A stretch of DNA of 64,000 bases, taken from Populus alba. Lineage: Eukaryota; Streptophyta; Magnoliopsida; Malpighiales; Salicaceae. Position numbers and translations under genes: made by a program. The notes beneath the pieces are model-generated. The model had not been told where the DNA came from. It made no database searches and saw only the letters and a list, made by a program, of their open reading frames with translations. Shown piece after piece: positions 1-10,582 of the stretch; positions within the stretch are counted from its first letter, which is position 1, and the number at the start of each line of letters is the position of its first letter. The stretch spans positions 5,671,770 through 5,735,769 of the forward strand of contig NC_133284.1 of NCBI RefSeq assembly GCF_005239225.2. Reading direction: 5' to 3'.

Positions 1-250
1 TTCCATAGAAGCAAAACTCTATAAAAAATGTCGAAACCATGGAAGAAGAACAAGAGCGGGCCTCAAGTGTTTGTATAACAGATAAAAGGGCAGCCTCACT
101 CATAATTTTACTGAAACAATGAGACCAGGCCATTAGTTCGGAGCCCAGGGAAAACTGCCCAAAGTTATCCCTTAAAACAGTGGCCAACTCTAGCTGAATA
201 TCCCATGAGGCATCTCCGAGAGGCCCACCAAACTCCAGTGATTCTCCTCC
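1..250 (-). CDS. Probable internal coding exon of an unrecognised gene, cut by the left window edge
   Basis: On the minus strand a frame stays open from 250 to the window edge (83 codons). It begins right after a splice-acceptor-like ...CGTATAG. The encoded stretch is not low-complexity: it starts GGESLEFGGPLGDASWDIQL and later contains MAWSHCFSKIMSEAALLSVI. No stop occurs although the DNA to its right is AT-rich and full of stops. I do not recognise the family. The gene would run leftwards out of the window. No upstream exon could be identified between 251 and 1195. It could instead be a decayed transposon-derived frame. Confidence 0.4.
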
Positions 251-1195
251 CTATACGTGAAAGTAAAACTATAAGTTCGAAACCTATACATGAATGCTCA
301 ATTAGGTCCACCAATAATTTTTCCCCCCTTAATTTGGATCTTCAATATCTAAAATCATCAATTGAATCCTTCTTCTTTAAAATCATCTCGAGCTTTTAAC
401 ACAAAAGGGTAATCTCTCTTAAGAAAATGCTTTCTATTGAATACAAAAGGCACTTCATTACATGTGGAAAACGTTAACGTCCACAAATGAGGGGATCCAT
501 TTGAACCTTTTTTATAAATTAAGAACCCATCCGAGAAAAAAATAATTTAGGGATCTAATTAAAAGATGGTGTACTGATTAAAGACTTATAGCCCTATCCG
601 GGATTTGACAAATCCGGGGTTGGCATCGGGCTAGGTTGAAAAAAAAAAAATAAGAAAAGGAAAAACTCAGTGTAACCCAGTCAAAAATCCAGTTGCAACT
701 CATTGACTTTTTTTTTTTTTTTTTACTAAAATAACATCATTTTGATTTTTTTTTTTTAAAAAAAATTGACTCAGGACAACCCAATGAAAACCAGGAACTT
801 GAGCTTTGGACCGAGTCTAGTTTAAAAACTATATCTATAGAAGATTTACCGGTCCAAGTCTAAAATCTATAACGAGATTAGCCTTACAGTCTTTTCCCCA
901 TTTACTAAACTTCAGCAATCTTAAAATCGGATTAAAATTCAAAGGAAAGTTTATATTGTATAATATAGATATTAAAATGTAAATATTGATTGGCACATAG
1001 AATTTCGGAAGGCAATAAAAAAATTAATTAGTAGACACAATCGTATTTCAGGTTAACAAATTGGTGAAATAATTCGTTAATATTTATTTTTAAAAAGGTA
1101 AAAATGACCGAGTCTATTATTATATAATGAAACGAGTTTTCAACATGTCATTATATCCTCAAGTCAATTTTATCTTTATAAAATAATTGATTTTT
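251..1195. other. AT-rich stretch, no gene seen
   Basis: Intergenic or intronic DNA with long A and T runs near 640-760. No frame, RNA gene or element with recognisable ends was found. It lies outside the 5-kb duplication that begins at about 1196. Confidence 0.5.
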
Positions 1196-2740
1196 CAATA
1201 CATCATTTTTAACCTTTTCTGTTCGAATTAACATAATTAATCATGAACATTACTTAATATTATATAAAAATGATAATCTCAATGAAGAAGAAGAGGAGCC
1301 ACGAGAAAGAGGGAGATTTTCAATAGGGAGAGATGTCTGGTCTTGTGTAATTTTTTTTTTTAATTCTTATATTGGTCACATATTTTACTCATGATGAACA
1401 TGTTTATAAAGCTCATAGCCATTTTTAGTACAGAATCAAGTCATTTACACGACTAATTTAATTCATTTGGATGAAAAGAAAAGTTAAGAAAAAAATAGAC
1501 TGGAACTCATAAGAGTAAAAGAAGGATAGAGAAGGCATCAAGGAATAGTTTTTTAAAAAAAAACATTTATCATGTTTGCTACATAATAGACTAGATCAAT
1601 TCAATTATAAAAAATATATTAAAAACTCACCCCTGACAATAATTATTCTTTAATATAATGCAAATTTTTTTTTTAAAAAAATATTTATAAAATATCCTTA
1701 TAAATTAAAAGAACATATATTTTTGAATTTTTGGATTCAGCCTAACTTATATCGGATCTAAAGCTCAAATTATAATTTGAAAGAGTTGAACTAGGTTAAT
1801 AATTATTTTAATTTTTATCCAAATTAGTATTATTATGAATTTTTTTCAAATTAAAACGAAATTATTTTGAAAAAGCATAAAAAAAGTCATCAAATCTCCC
1901 ATACATTGTAAGTTAACCAGTTTTTCTAGATCCACTTAGAACTCGGCATGGTCTAGAGAGCCAGGGTCGACGAGTCCTCATGTCTATCTGCTGGACCGGA
2001 TTGCACTTCAGTGAATTAGGCCGTGACGCCACTTGTGACGGGCCAAAACTGGGCTAATACATGTGTTGGAGAGGCCGAAGACAGAGGAATACTGGGTCAG
2101 TTGAAGAGGCTATGGGAGGAGCACCTTCGCACGACGCCACTTGTCACGGTGGACGCTTCTTAACTTTGAATGCCTGCAGTCTCCAAGCCTATTGTATAAG
2201 AAAGTTTAGAGCCTGGATTTTCTTAAGATAATAATTTGTTTTGTTTTATGTTTTTAAATGGTTTTAATATACGGATATTAAAAATAAAAAATATTATTTT
2301 AATATATTTTTAAATAATTTGTTTTTAAAAAAACAACCATAAGACTATCTTCGCGTCCCTTATTCCGGAGTATACAGAGGTTAGAAAATCCAGTTAGCAT
2401 GCCACTAGTCTCATTGTCATTCTTCGTCCTTAGCTACAAGTAAAATAGTCATCTAAACAACATCCAGTTTTCCCCATAGAAAACTTGATGAATGTGCTAA
2501 CAGAGTGACCATATTCTATGTTTCCTCTCTCAGTGACTTTTCCCGTGGAGAGCGCAAGAAGGCATATTTCAGCAAAATTAACATCTGATTCTGGATGGCG
2601 GAATTAGCATTCCACTAAACATTAACGGCGTTCCACATTCTCACTCTAACTGATTATTTTTCTCTCTGTAAAAGTGGAGTGGCAAGAAACCATGGGTAGA
2701 GTGCTAACAGTCGAGACCACCCCTTATTCTAACACAGTTA

Positions 2741-2931
2741 TGTTGGGTAAACGATCAAAGTCCCACATTGGCTAGAAATGAGGAGGATCAAGGATATATA
2801 AAGATGGACAAATATCTTCATTGATATGAGATCTTTTGGGGTATAGCTCGAGAGCAAATCTATGAGGACTTAGGCTTAAAATGAACAATATCATATCAAT
2901 ATGGAGATAAGTGGTGTCCATAGTCCCAACA
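2741..2931 (+). mobile_element. Solo LTR of a TRIM-type (Katydid-like) retrotransposon
   Basis: A 191-bp insertion begins TGTTGGGTAAACG and ends GTCCCAACA (TG...CA with an inverted terminal TGTTGGG/CCCAACA). It is flanked by the 5-bp direct repeat AGTTA (2736-2740 and 2932-2936). The corresponding place in unit 2 reads ACACAGTTATTCATG with a single AGTTA, a clean empty site near 8346-8350. Internal phrases such as AAGTCCCACATTGGCTAG and GAGATCTTTTGGGG are typical of TRIM LTRs as I remember them. No PBS or second LTR is present, so this is a solo LTR. Strand is assigned by resemblance to those TRIM LTRs. Confidence 0.85.
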
Positions 2932-3612
2932 AGTTATTCATGTTGAATGACGCGTGCATTTCACCCGTGCACAAACACGGGATACACAGACATTCTGGGA
3001 GAGAAATATCGTGCAAAAACAATATATATATATATATGTTTCTAGCAAGACACAGAAAGCATTTTAGATAACAAGTCCTGATCATGATATTCACATCTAC
3101 TTTAAATTTATAACTTACTGTCGCAGCTCTTTGTGATATAGTCAATCAAGGCAGAACATTTCACAGCACCAAAAAATGATGTATAGCAGAAATTACTGGG
3201 AAAAGGGTCTGGTCTGGGATTGAAATTCCAGTTGTCTCCATGTCTGCAACTATTGCAATCGCTTCGTCTAGCTAGTTCCCCTGGCTCAAGACTGCAATAC
3301 ACGAGAATGTAGCAACAAAAATTGTTGGATGGACATTCAGTTTGTAACTAAAATAAATATTTGAACACTTGCTTTGATATTTAACTTTTTAGCTTCAAAA
3401 GGCAATTTCTCTTCGTTTTCTTATAGCAATGCACATGATCTTACCTCCCAAATGTACTTTTTTTCTTTCAATTTAGTCCCTATATTTTTAAAATCTGTTC
3501 AATACAGATCCATACTTTTTAAATTGTTTTCCAGATTTGGCATTTTCCCTTCCTTTTTTCTGTTTAGTCCTTTGATTTTTTAAATTGCTTCAATTCAATT
3601 CCAGATTTTTTT

Positions 3613-4807
3613 AATAGATTTTTTTTTTAATTTGTTTTGGATTTCATCTTTCAATATTGAGTTCATTGAGAATTAAATTTTATAATTTATTTATTTTGTT
3701 TTGCTTTTATATAAGGATATCGTGGGTGTTAAACAAACATCTTGATATTAGGTTGATAATTGATTTTGTGTACATATATTTTTCTTAACATTTAGTTAAA
3801 TAAAAATTATTTTGGTAAAATATCAAGTTTTTTAAACTTTGTGGACTTCAAAACTTTATTTGCGGGTTTGATAAGTTTAACTTTTATTTATTTATTTATT
3901 TTTTAATTAATATATTTTTTCTTGATTTGATCTTTCAATACTAGGTTGATCAAGAATTCAATTTCATGATTTGTTTTGATTTTTTTTTTTTATAAGGTTA
4001 TCATGGTTTCAAAAAAAATATCTTATTATTGTGTTGGTGCTCAATTTCACAATCATTTTTTTTTATCATATATTAATATAAATAATAGTTTTTAAAAAAG
4101 TAATTAATCCCAGTTGATTCCATGACTCGATTTATAGGTTTGACGTGTTAATCTGGATTACCTAATTCATATGTTTGACAGGTTTATCTATCAAACCCGA
4201 TATGCTTTTTTTTGTGCTTTTATTTTTTTTATCTGATTTTGTTTTCGATTTCATTCTTCAGTATTGAATTTGTTGAGAAATAGACTTCATGATTTATTTA
4301 TTTTTATTTTATATAGGGTTATCATAGTCTTAAAAAAAGTTTATTACGAGCATTTATTTTTTATTATATAATTAAATAAAAATATTTTTTAAAACAAAGT
4401 TATGAAACCCAATAAAATCCATAACATGGGTTGTTGAGTGATTGTAATTGATCTAATATGTTGTCATCTTAATATTTTAATTTTTTATTATTATTTTAAG
4501 AAATTTTTTTTTTATCGATCATTCAAATTATTTTTAAATTTATAAAATTAATCTATTCACATTAGAAAACTACCAACAGTACTATTTTTGATTCGTTGCA
4601 GCTCCACTTTGTTTCTCGATCCAAAATTCAATCTGACCTTTTTCTTTATAAAAGTAGAGAGAAACTAGGAAATGAAAGGAAGACTTTATGGTTTCTAGGA
4701 GGTAATTAATGATATTATATTATTTATGTATTTTATATTGAAAAAAACCTTACATGAATAAAAAAAGATAAAATAAAATTAATAACCTAAGAAATAATAA
4801 AAATTAA
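3613..4807. repeat. AT-rich degenerate repeat block present only in unit 1
   Basis: This block contains several degenerate copies of a phrase of the type TTCATGATTTATTTATTTT followed by a GG(T)TATCATGGTCT-like string, plus a GTTTGACGTGTTAATCTGG segment. A similar family occurs at about 35820-36780. Unit 2 passes directly from CCAGATTTTTTTAATA to TATTTATACCTG, so the block was probably lost from unit 2 through the short TTTAATA homology, although insertion into unit 1 is possible. Confidence 0.6.
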
Positions 4808-5597
4808 TATATATATTTATACCTGTTTTTTTTTTTTTCAAAAATAGATTCTAAAAATAACTAATAGTAAAATCTCCAGGGAAATTGCAAGGATGTTTGG
4901 ACATCATCATCATATCAGTTAATTTCTTAATAAAAAAAAGCTGAAGTATTTTCGATCAATATTGCAAGGCAATATCACTCATGTAACAAGCCATGAAAAT
5001 CTGGGTGGCCACCTTGTTCTCTGCCTGTGATTCTGCTTGTCAAACCTCTATGTTGCGACAGCTGATGGCATGGACCATATAAGGGGAAAAGAAGCTAATG
5101 CATCAGCTAGCTCCACTCATCAAGAAATAAATAAAAAAGAAGCTCACAGAGCCCATAATTATAACGAGTCAGGCTCACTAATTTCCAGTGTTCTATCTCT
5201 ATTTTCTGCATAATTCTAAACCGCACAGAACATCATGAGAGTCACGTAAAGATAAACAGATAGATAGAAACACATTAAAAGCTGGAGTATCTTATGGTCT
5301 TACATACAAAGGAGAATTATTCTTCATTTGAAAAAAAAAAAAAAAAAAAAAGCCTGCAACTGCTAAGTGCTAAACGAAGCAGCGCAGTGCCTTGCACACG
5401 CCACACAAAGCATTACTTGCACTGTTCCTACGGTGCAGTAGAATTATGATATAGACCACCTACGTGCTAAACGAAGACTGTTTCATCAATAACATACAAG
5501 ACAAAACACAAATTTGCTGATCAAATATGGGAACCATCATGTTGAGGAAAGGAATACCATGCATGGCTGAGAGTGAGAACCATAGCTAGTCTTCTTA

Positions 5598-6736
5598 TCA
5601 TGCTAACCAACCTGGCATGTAAGTAGTCATACTTGGCCCAGCAGTGACCATTGTTATATTTTCTGGCTGATACCTGCAGTTCAGAATAAAATCGTTGTAA
5701 GACAAATCCCCCTCGTCACTTAGCTTTTGCTCTTAAACGTTGACAAGTGATTCTACAATGTTGGAACGATGGCTTCCAGAAACATAACTGACGTAAAACA
5801 ATCACTTTAGTTTCTTCTTCTTTTTTTTTTTTTTTCTTTTTCTTTTTTTTCTGTGACCATCATTTTATGTAACCAGCGGAAAGGTTGCAAAACAGTAAGG
5901 ATTAGACTTAAGAGACCAGACATACCCAATTTGTAGTGTAGGTTCACACTCCAAAGCATGAAAAAACCCATCACCCTGGGGTTGAGCTTGTTGTCTAGCG
6001 TACTCCACATCTTCTGCACTTGGATTCAACTGGAATGAATTTAAGTGGTAGCCTTCCATCAACTGCAAAGTGAGCAAATACAACAACCGATATGTCATCA
6101 TATTCAGGCTATTCTTAGCAGGGGAGGCCAAATCAATAGGAGTAATTTATGTTCAATGTTGTCATAAAGTCAATGTATCCCAGAAGGTTAAGGATGGCAG
6201 CCACCAACCATTAACCGGCAGCCACCAGTCATTTTCACATTGCCACCAATCATTATCTTTCACACATGGAACTTTCATTTTTCATGCTTTAATTAACACT
6301 AGAGAGAAAGAGAGAGTAAGAGTTTTGAGAGTTTGCAATTTTATGTAAGCTTGTTATTTATAAAATAAAACAGATTATTTATTTTTCCCTTAAGTGTTTC
6401 AAAACCATCACCGGTGGTCTCTCCCACCAACCTTCAATATGTGGAAAGGAACTTAATGCTTATCAGTGATTTCGATTTCTACTTAACAGAAACTTCTGAC
6501 TTGAATTAATTTTAGGGGTTCTTGTTTCTGAACTAACTTGCTTCCACCTAAATGGAAAAGTAACATACCCTTTCTTTCAGGGACTTATTAGCTGCAGTCA
6601 GCATGTGCTCCTGCATGTAATGTTTGGAGTTAAATAAAGAGTGCTAGGAAAAGGAAATCAACAGCCAACAAGGAAGCTTCAGAAGTTTCCATACCTTATG
6701 CTGTAGGTCATTGAGCTGATCCAGCATGTATTGGGT
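5598..6736 (-). pseudogene. Duplicated terminal exons 5-8 of the SEP-like gene, without exons 1-4
   Basis: Four exons with intact splice sites and an intact stop match exons 5-8 of the complete gene 5 kb upstream: exon 5 copy 6695-6736, exon 6 copy 6569-6610, exon 7 copy 5926-6062, exon 8 copy 5598-5673 (stop at 5598-5600). The encoded residues are the same as in the complete gene, including the C-terminal [11 protein letters not shown] and MPGWLA motifs. The set lacks the MADS exon and most of the K domain, and unit 2 sequence rather than a promoter lies in front of it. It is most likely a dead partial copy. Read-through of the upstream gene could, however, splice exon 4 to either exon 5 and give the same protein with another 3' UTR. 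Confidence 0.9.
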
Positions 6737-8430
6737 CTGTAGAACAATAAGAGGAATTATGAAGTTTTTCCAATACATCATTTTTAACCTTTTCTGTTCG
6801 AATTAACATAATTAATCATGGACATTACTTAATATTATATAAAAATGATAATCTCAATGAAGAAGAAGAGGAGCCACGAGAAAGAGGGAGATTTTCAATA
6901 GGGAGAGATGTCTGGTCTTGTGTAATTTTTTTTTAATTCTTATATTGGTCACATATTTTACTCATGATGAACATGTTTATAAAGCTCATAGCCATTTTTA
7001 GTACAGAATCAAGTCATTTACACGACTAATTGAATTCATTTGGATGAAAAAAAAAGTTAAGAAAAAAATAGACTGGAACTCATAAGAGTAAAAGAAGGAT
7101 AGAGAAGGTATGGCATCAAGGAATATTTTTTTTAAAAAAACATTTATCATGTTTGCTACATAATAGACTAGATCAATTCAATTATAAAAAATATATTAAA
7201 AACTCACCCCGACAATAATTATTCTTTAATATAATGCAAATTTTTTTTTTGAAAAAATATTTATAAAATATCCTTGTAAATTAAAAGAACATATATTTTT
7301 GAATTTTTGGATTCAGCCTAACTTATATCGGATCTAAAGCTCAAATTATAATTTGAAAGAGTTGAACTAGGTTAATAATTATTTTAATTTTTATCCAAAT
7401 TAGTATTATTATGAATTTTTTTCAAATTAAAACGAAATTATTTTGAAAAAGCATAAAAAAAAGTCATCAAATCTCCCATACATTGTAAGTTAACCAGTTT
7501 TTCTAGATCCACTTAGAACTCGGCATGGTCTAGAGAGCCAGGGTCGACGAGTCCTCATGTCTATCTGCTGGACCGGATTGCACTTCAGTGAATTAGGCCG
7601 TGAAGCCACTTGTGACGGGCCAAAACTGGGCTAATACATGTGTTGGAGAGGCCGAAGACAGAGGAATACTGGGTCAGTTGAAGAGGCTATGGGAGGAGCA
7701 CCTTCGCACGACGCCACTTGTCACGGTGGACGCTTCTTAACTTTGAATGCCTGCAGTCTCCAAGCCTATTGTATAAGAAAGTTTAGAGCCTGGATTTTCT
7801 TAAGATAATAATTTGTTTTGTTTTATGTTTTTAAATGGTTTTAATATACGGGTATTAAAAATAAAAAATATTATTTTAATATATTTTTAAATAATTTTTT
7901 TTTAAAAAAAAACAACCATAAAGACTATCTTCGCGTCCCTTATTCCGGAGTATACAGAGGTTAGAAAATCCAGTTAGCATGCCACTAGTCTCATTGTCAT
8001 TCTTCGTCCTTAGCTACAAGTAAAATAGTAATCTAAACAACATCCAGTTTTCCCCATAGAAAACTTGATGAATGTGCTAACAGAGTGACCATATTCTAAG
8101 ATTGTTCATTCTTATCACCTGTGTCCATGTTTCCTCTCTCAGTGACTTTTCCCGTGGAGAGCGCAAGAAGGCATATTTCAGCAAAATTAACATCTGATTC
8201 TGGATGGCGGAATTAGCATTCCACTAAACATTAACGGCGTTCCACATTCTCACTCTAACTGATTATTTTTTTCTCTGTAAAAGTGGAGTGGCAAGAAACC
8301 ATGGGTAGAGTGCTAACAGTCGAGACCACCCCTGATTCTAACACAGTTATTCATGTTGAATGACGCGTGCATTTCACCCGTGCACAAACACGGGATACGC
8401 AGACATTCTGGGAGAGAAATATCGTGCAAG

Positions 8431-8435
<5 letters not shown>

Positions 8436-8487
<52 letters not shown>
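8436..8487. repeat. (AT)n microsatellite
   Basis: About 26 uninterrupted AT repeats. The equivalent site in unit 1 near 3022-3036 has only about seven, so the run expanded or contracted after the duplication. Confidence 0.95.
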
Positions 8488-8491
<4 letters not shown>

Positions 8492-9209
8492 TCTAGCAAG
8501 ACACAGAAAGCATTTTAGATAACAAGTCCTGATCATGATATTCGTATCTACTTTAAATTTATTACTTACTGTCGCAGTTCTTTGTGATATAGTCAATCAA
8601 GGCAGAACATTTCACAGCACCAAAAAATGATGGCAGCAAAGGCACATTATATAATGTAATGCCTCATCTGCGGCACTGTCAGGCGCTTGTATAGCAGAAA
8701 TTACTGGGAAAAGGGTCTGGTCTGGGATTGAAATTCCAGTTGTCTCCATGTCTGCAACTATTGCAATCGCTTCGTCTAGCTAGTTCCCCTGGCTCAAGAC
8801 TGCAATACACGAGAATGTAGCAACAAAAATTGTTGGATGGACATTCAGTTTGTAACTAAAATAAATATTTAAACACTTGCTTTGATATTTAACTTTTTAG
8901 CTTCAAAAGGCAATTTCTCTTCGTTTTCTTATAGCAATGCACATGATCTTACCTCCCAAATGCACTTTTTTTCTTTCAATTTAGTCCCTATATTTTTAAA
9001 ATCTGTTCAATACAGATCCATACTTTTTAAATTGTTTTCCAGATTTGGCATTTTCCCTTCCTTTTTTCTGTTTAGTCCTTTGATTTTTTAAATTGCTTCA
9101 ATTCAATTCCAGATTTTTTTAATATATTTATACCTGTTTTTTTTTTTTTTTCAAAATAGATTCTAAAAATAACTAATAGTAAAATCTCCAGGGAAATTGC
9201 AAGGATGTT

Positions 9210-10068
9210 TGGACATCATCATCATATCAGTTAATTTCTTAATAAAAAAGCTGAAGTATTTTCGATCAATATTGCAAGGCAATATCACTCATGTAACAAG
9301 CCATGAAAATCTGGGTGGACACCTTGTTCCCTGCCTGTGATTCTGCTTGTCAAACCTCTATGTTGCGACAGCTGATGGCATGGACCATTTTGGTTAAATA
9401 AAATTGAGTAACCAAAAAAATAGGGTTAATCTTTTCTTTGCCTATGCAATCCAATCCCCAATTTTTTCAAGAAAAAAAGGGCTAAATATTTATTTAATGT
9501 TCAAATTTGATCCCCATAGTTTTAATTATTTTAAATCAATAAAATTTCATTTAATTTTGATAAACCAAGCATTAATCAAGTGAGGAATTTTTTTTTCTCG
9601 ACACCTCAAGATCCTATAACTTAGATAATTAAAATAAATTATCAAACCCAATCCTAAATAAACACAACTTTTAAGAAACAAATCTAAAAATAAATTGAGT
9701 CTCCCTCTCTTTTTTCCTTTATTCACAATACATTGCTTGAGTGACCGAATCCTAAGTGGCTCGAATAAAGTCTTTACCTCTTTGTGCGAGTATCAATGTA
9801 TCACATGAGCCATAACCTTTGGTATCATAACAATTATTGTAAATGTTGAAAATTCATTAGTTCTTATGGACATCATCATCATATCAGCTAATTTCTTAAT
9901 AAAAAAGCTGAAGTATTTTCGATCAATATTGCAAGGCAATATCACTCATGTAACAGGCCATGAAAATCCGGGTTGCTGCATGCAACCTATGAAATAGGCC
10001 ACCTTGTTCTCTGTCTGTGATTCTGCATGTCAAACCTCTATGTTGCGACAGCTGATGGCATGGACCAT
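9210..10068. repeat. Secondary direct repeat inside unit 2 with a ~480-bp spacer
   Basis: The segment from TGGACATCATCATCATATC to GCATGGACCAT occurs at 9210-9388 and again at 9867-10068. Unit 1 has it once, at about 4896-5080. The second copy carries about 27 extra bases (GCTGCATGCAACCTATGAA and neighbours), so the two copies are not simple replicas. The spacer at 9389-9866 is AT-rich, absent from unit 1 and not recognised. Confidence 0.85.
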
Positions 10069-10582
10069 ATAAGGGGAAAAGAAGCTAATGCATCAGCTAG
10101 CTCCACTCATCAAGAAATAAATAAAAAAGAAGCTCACAGAGCCCATAATTATAACGAGTCAGGTTCACTAATTTCCAGTGTTCTATCTCTATTTTCTGCA
10201 TAATTCTAAACCGCACAGAACATCATGAGAGTCACGTAAAGATAAACAGATAGATAGAAACACATTAAAAGCTGGAGTATCTTATGGTCTTACATACAAA
10301 GGAGAATTATTCTTCATTTGAAAAAAAAAAAAAAAAGCCTGCAACTGCTAAGTGCTAAACGAAGCAGCGCAGTGCCTTGCACACGCCACACAAAGCATTA
10401 CTTGCACTGTTCCTACGGTGCAGTAGAATTATGATATAGACCACCTACGTGCTAAACGAAGACTGTTTCATCAATAACATACAAGACAAAACACAAATTT
10501 GCTGATCAAATATGGGAACCATCATGTTGAGGAAAGGAATACCATGCATGGCTGAGAGTGAGAACCATAGCTAGTCTTCTTA

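Larger units (their letters stand above)
1196..6766. repeat. Left copy of a ~5-kb tandem duplication (unit 1)
   Basis: The sequence from CAATACATCATTTTTAACC at 1196 re-appears at 6771 and stays collinear to the intron-4 side of SEP exon 5. The left copy ends near 6766 (...ATTATGAAGTT) and joins the start of unit 2. Unit 1 differs from unit 2 mainly by indels. It has a 191-bp solo LTR at 2741-2931 and a ~1.19-kb AT-rich block at about 3613-4807 that unit 2 lacks. It lacks ~30 bp present in unit 2 at 8098-8127 and ~56 bp near 8630-8685. The SEP exons inside it are identical to those of unit 2. Confidence 0.93.

Noticed and set aside
5865..6131. Stand-alone 88-codon proteins starting [10 protein letters not shown] at 5865-6131 and 10842-11108
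   Set aside because: These are SEP exon 7 read through its flanking introns; exon borders with GT-AG explain the coding part.
5598..6736. A second complete SEP gene
   Set aside because: No MADS exon, no exons 2-4 and no promoter precede this exon set; the DNA upstream is the duplicated unit 2.
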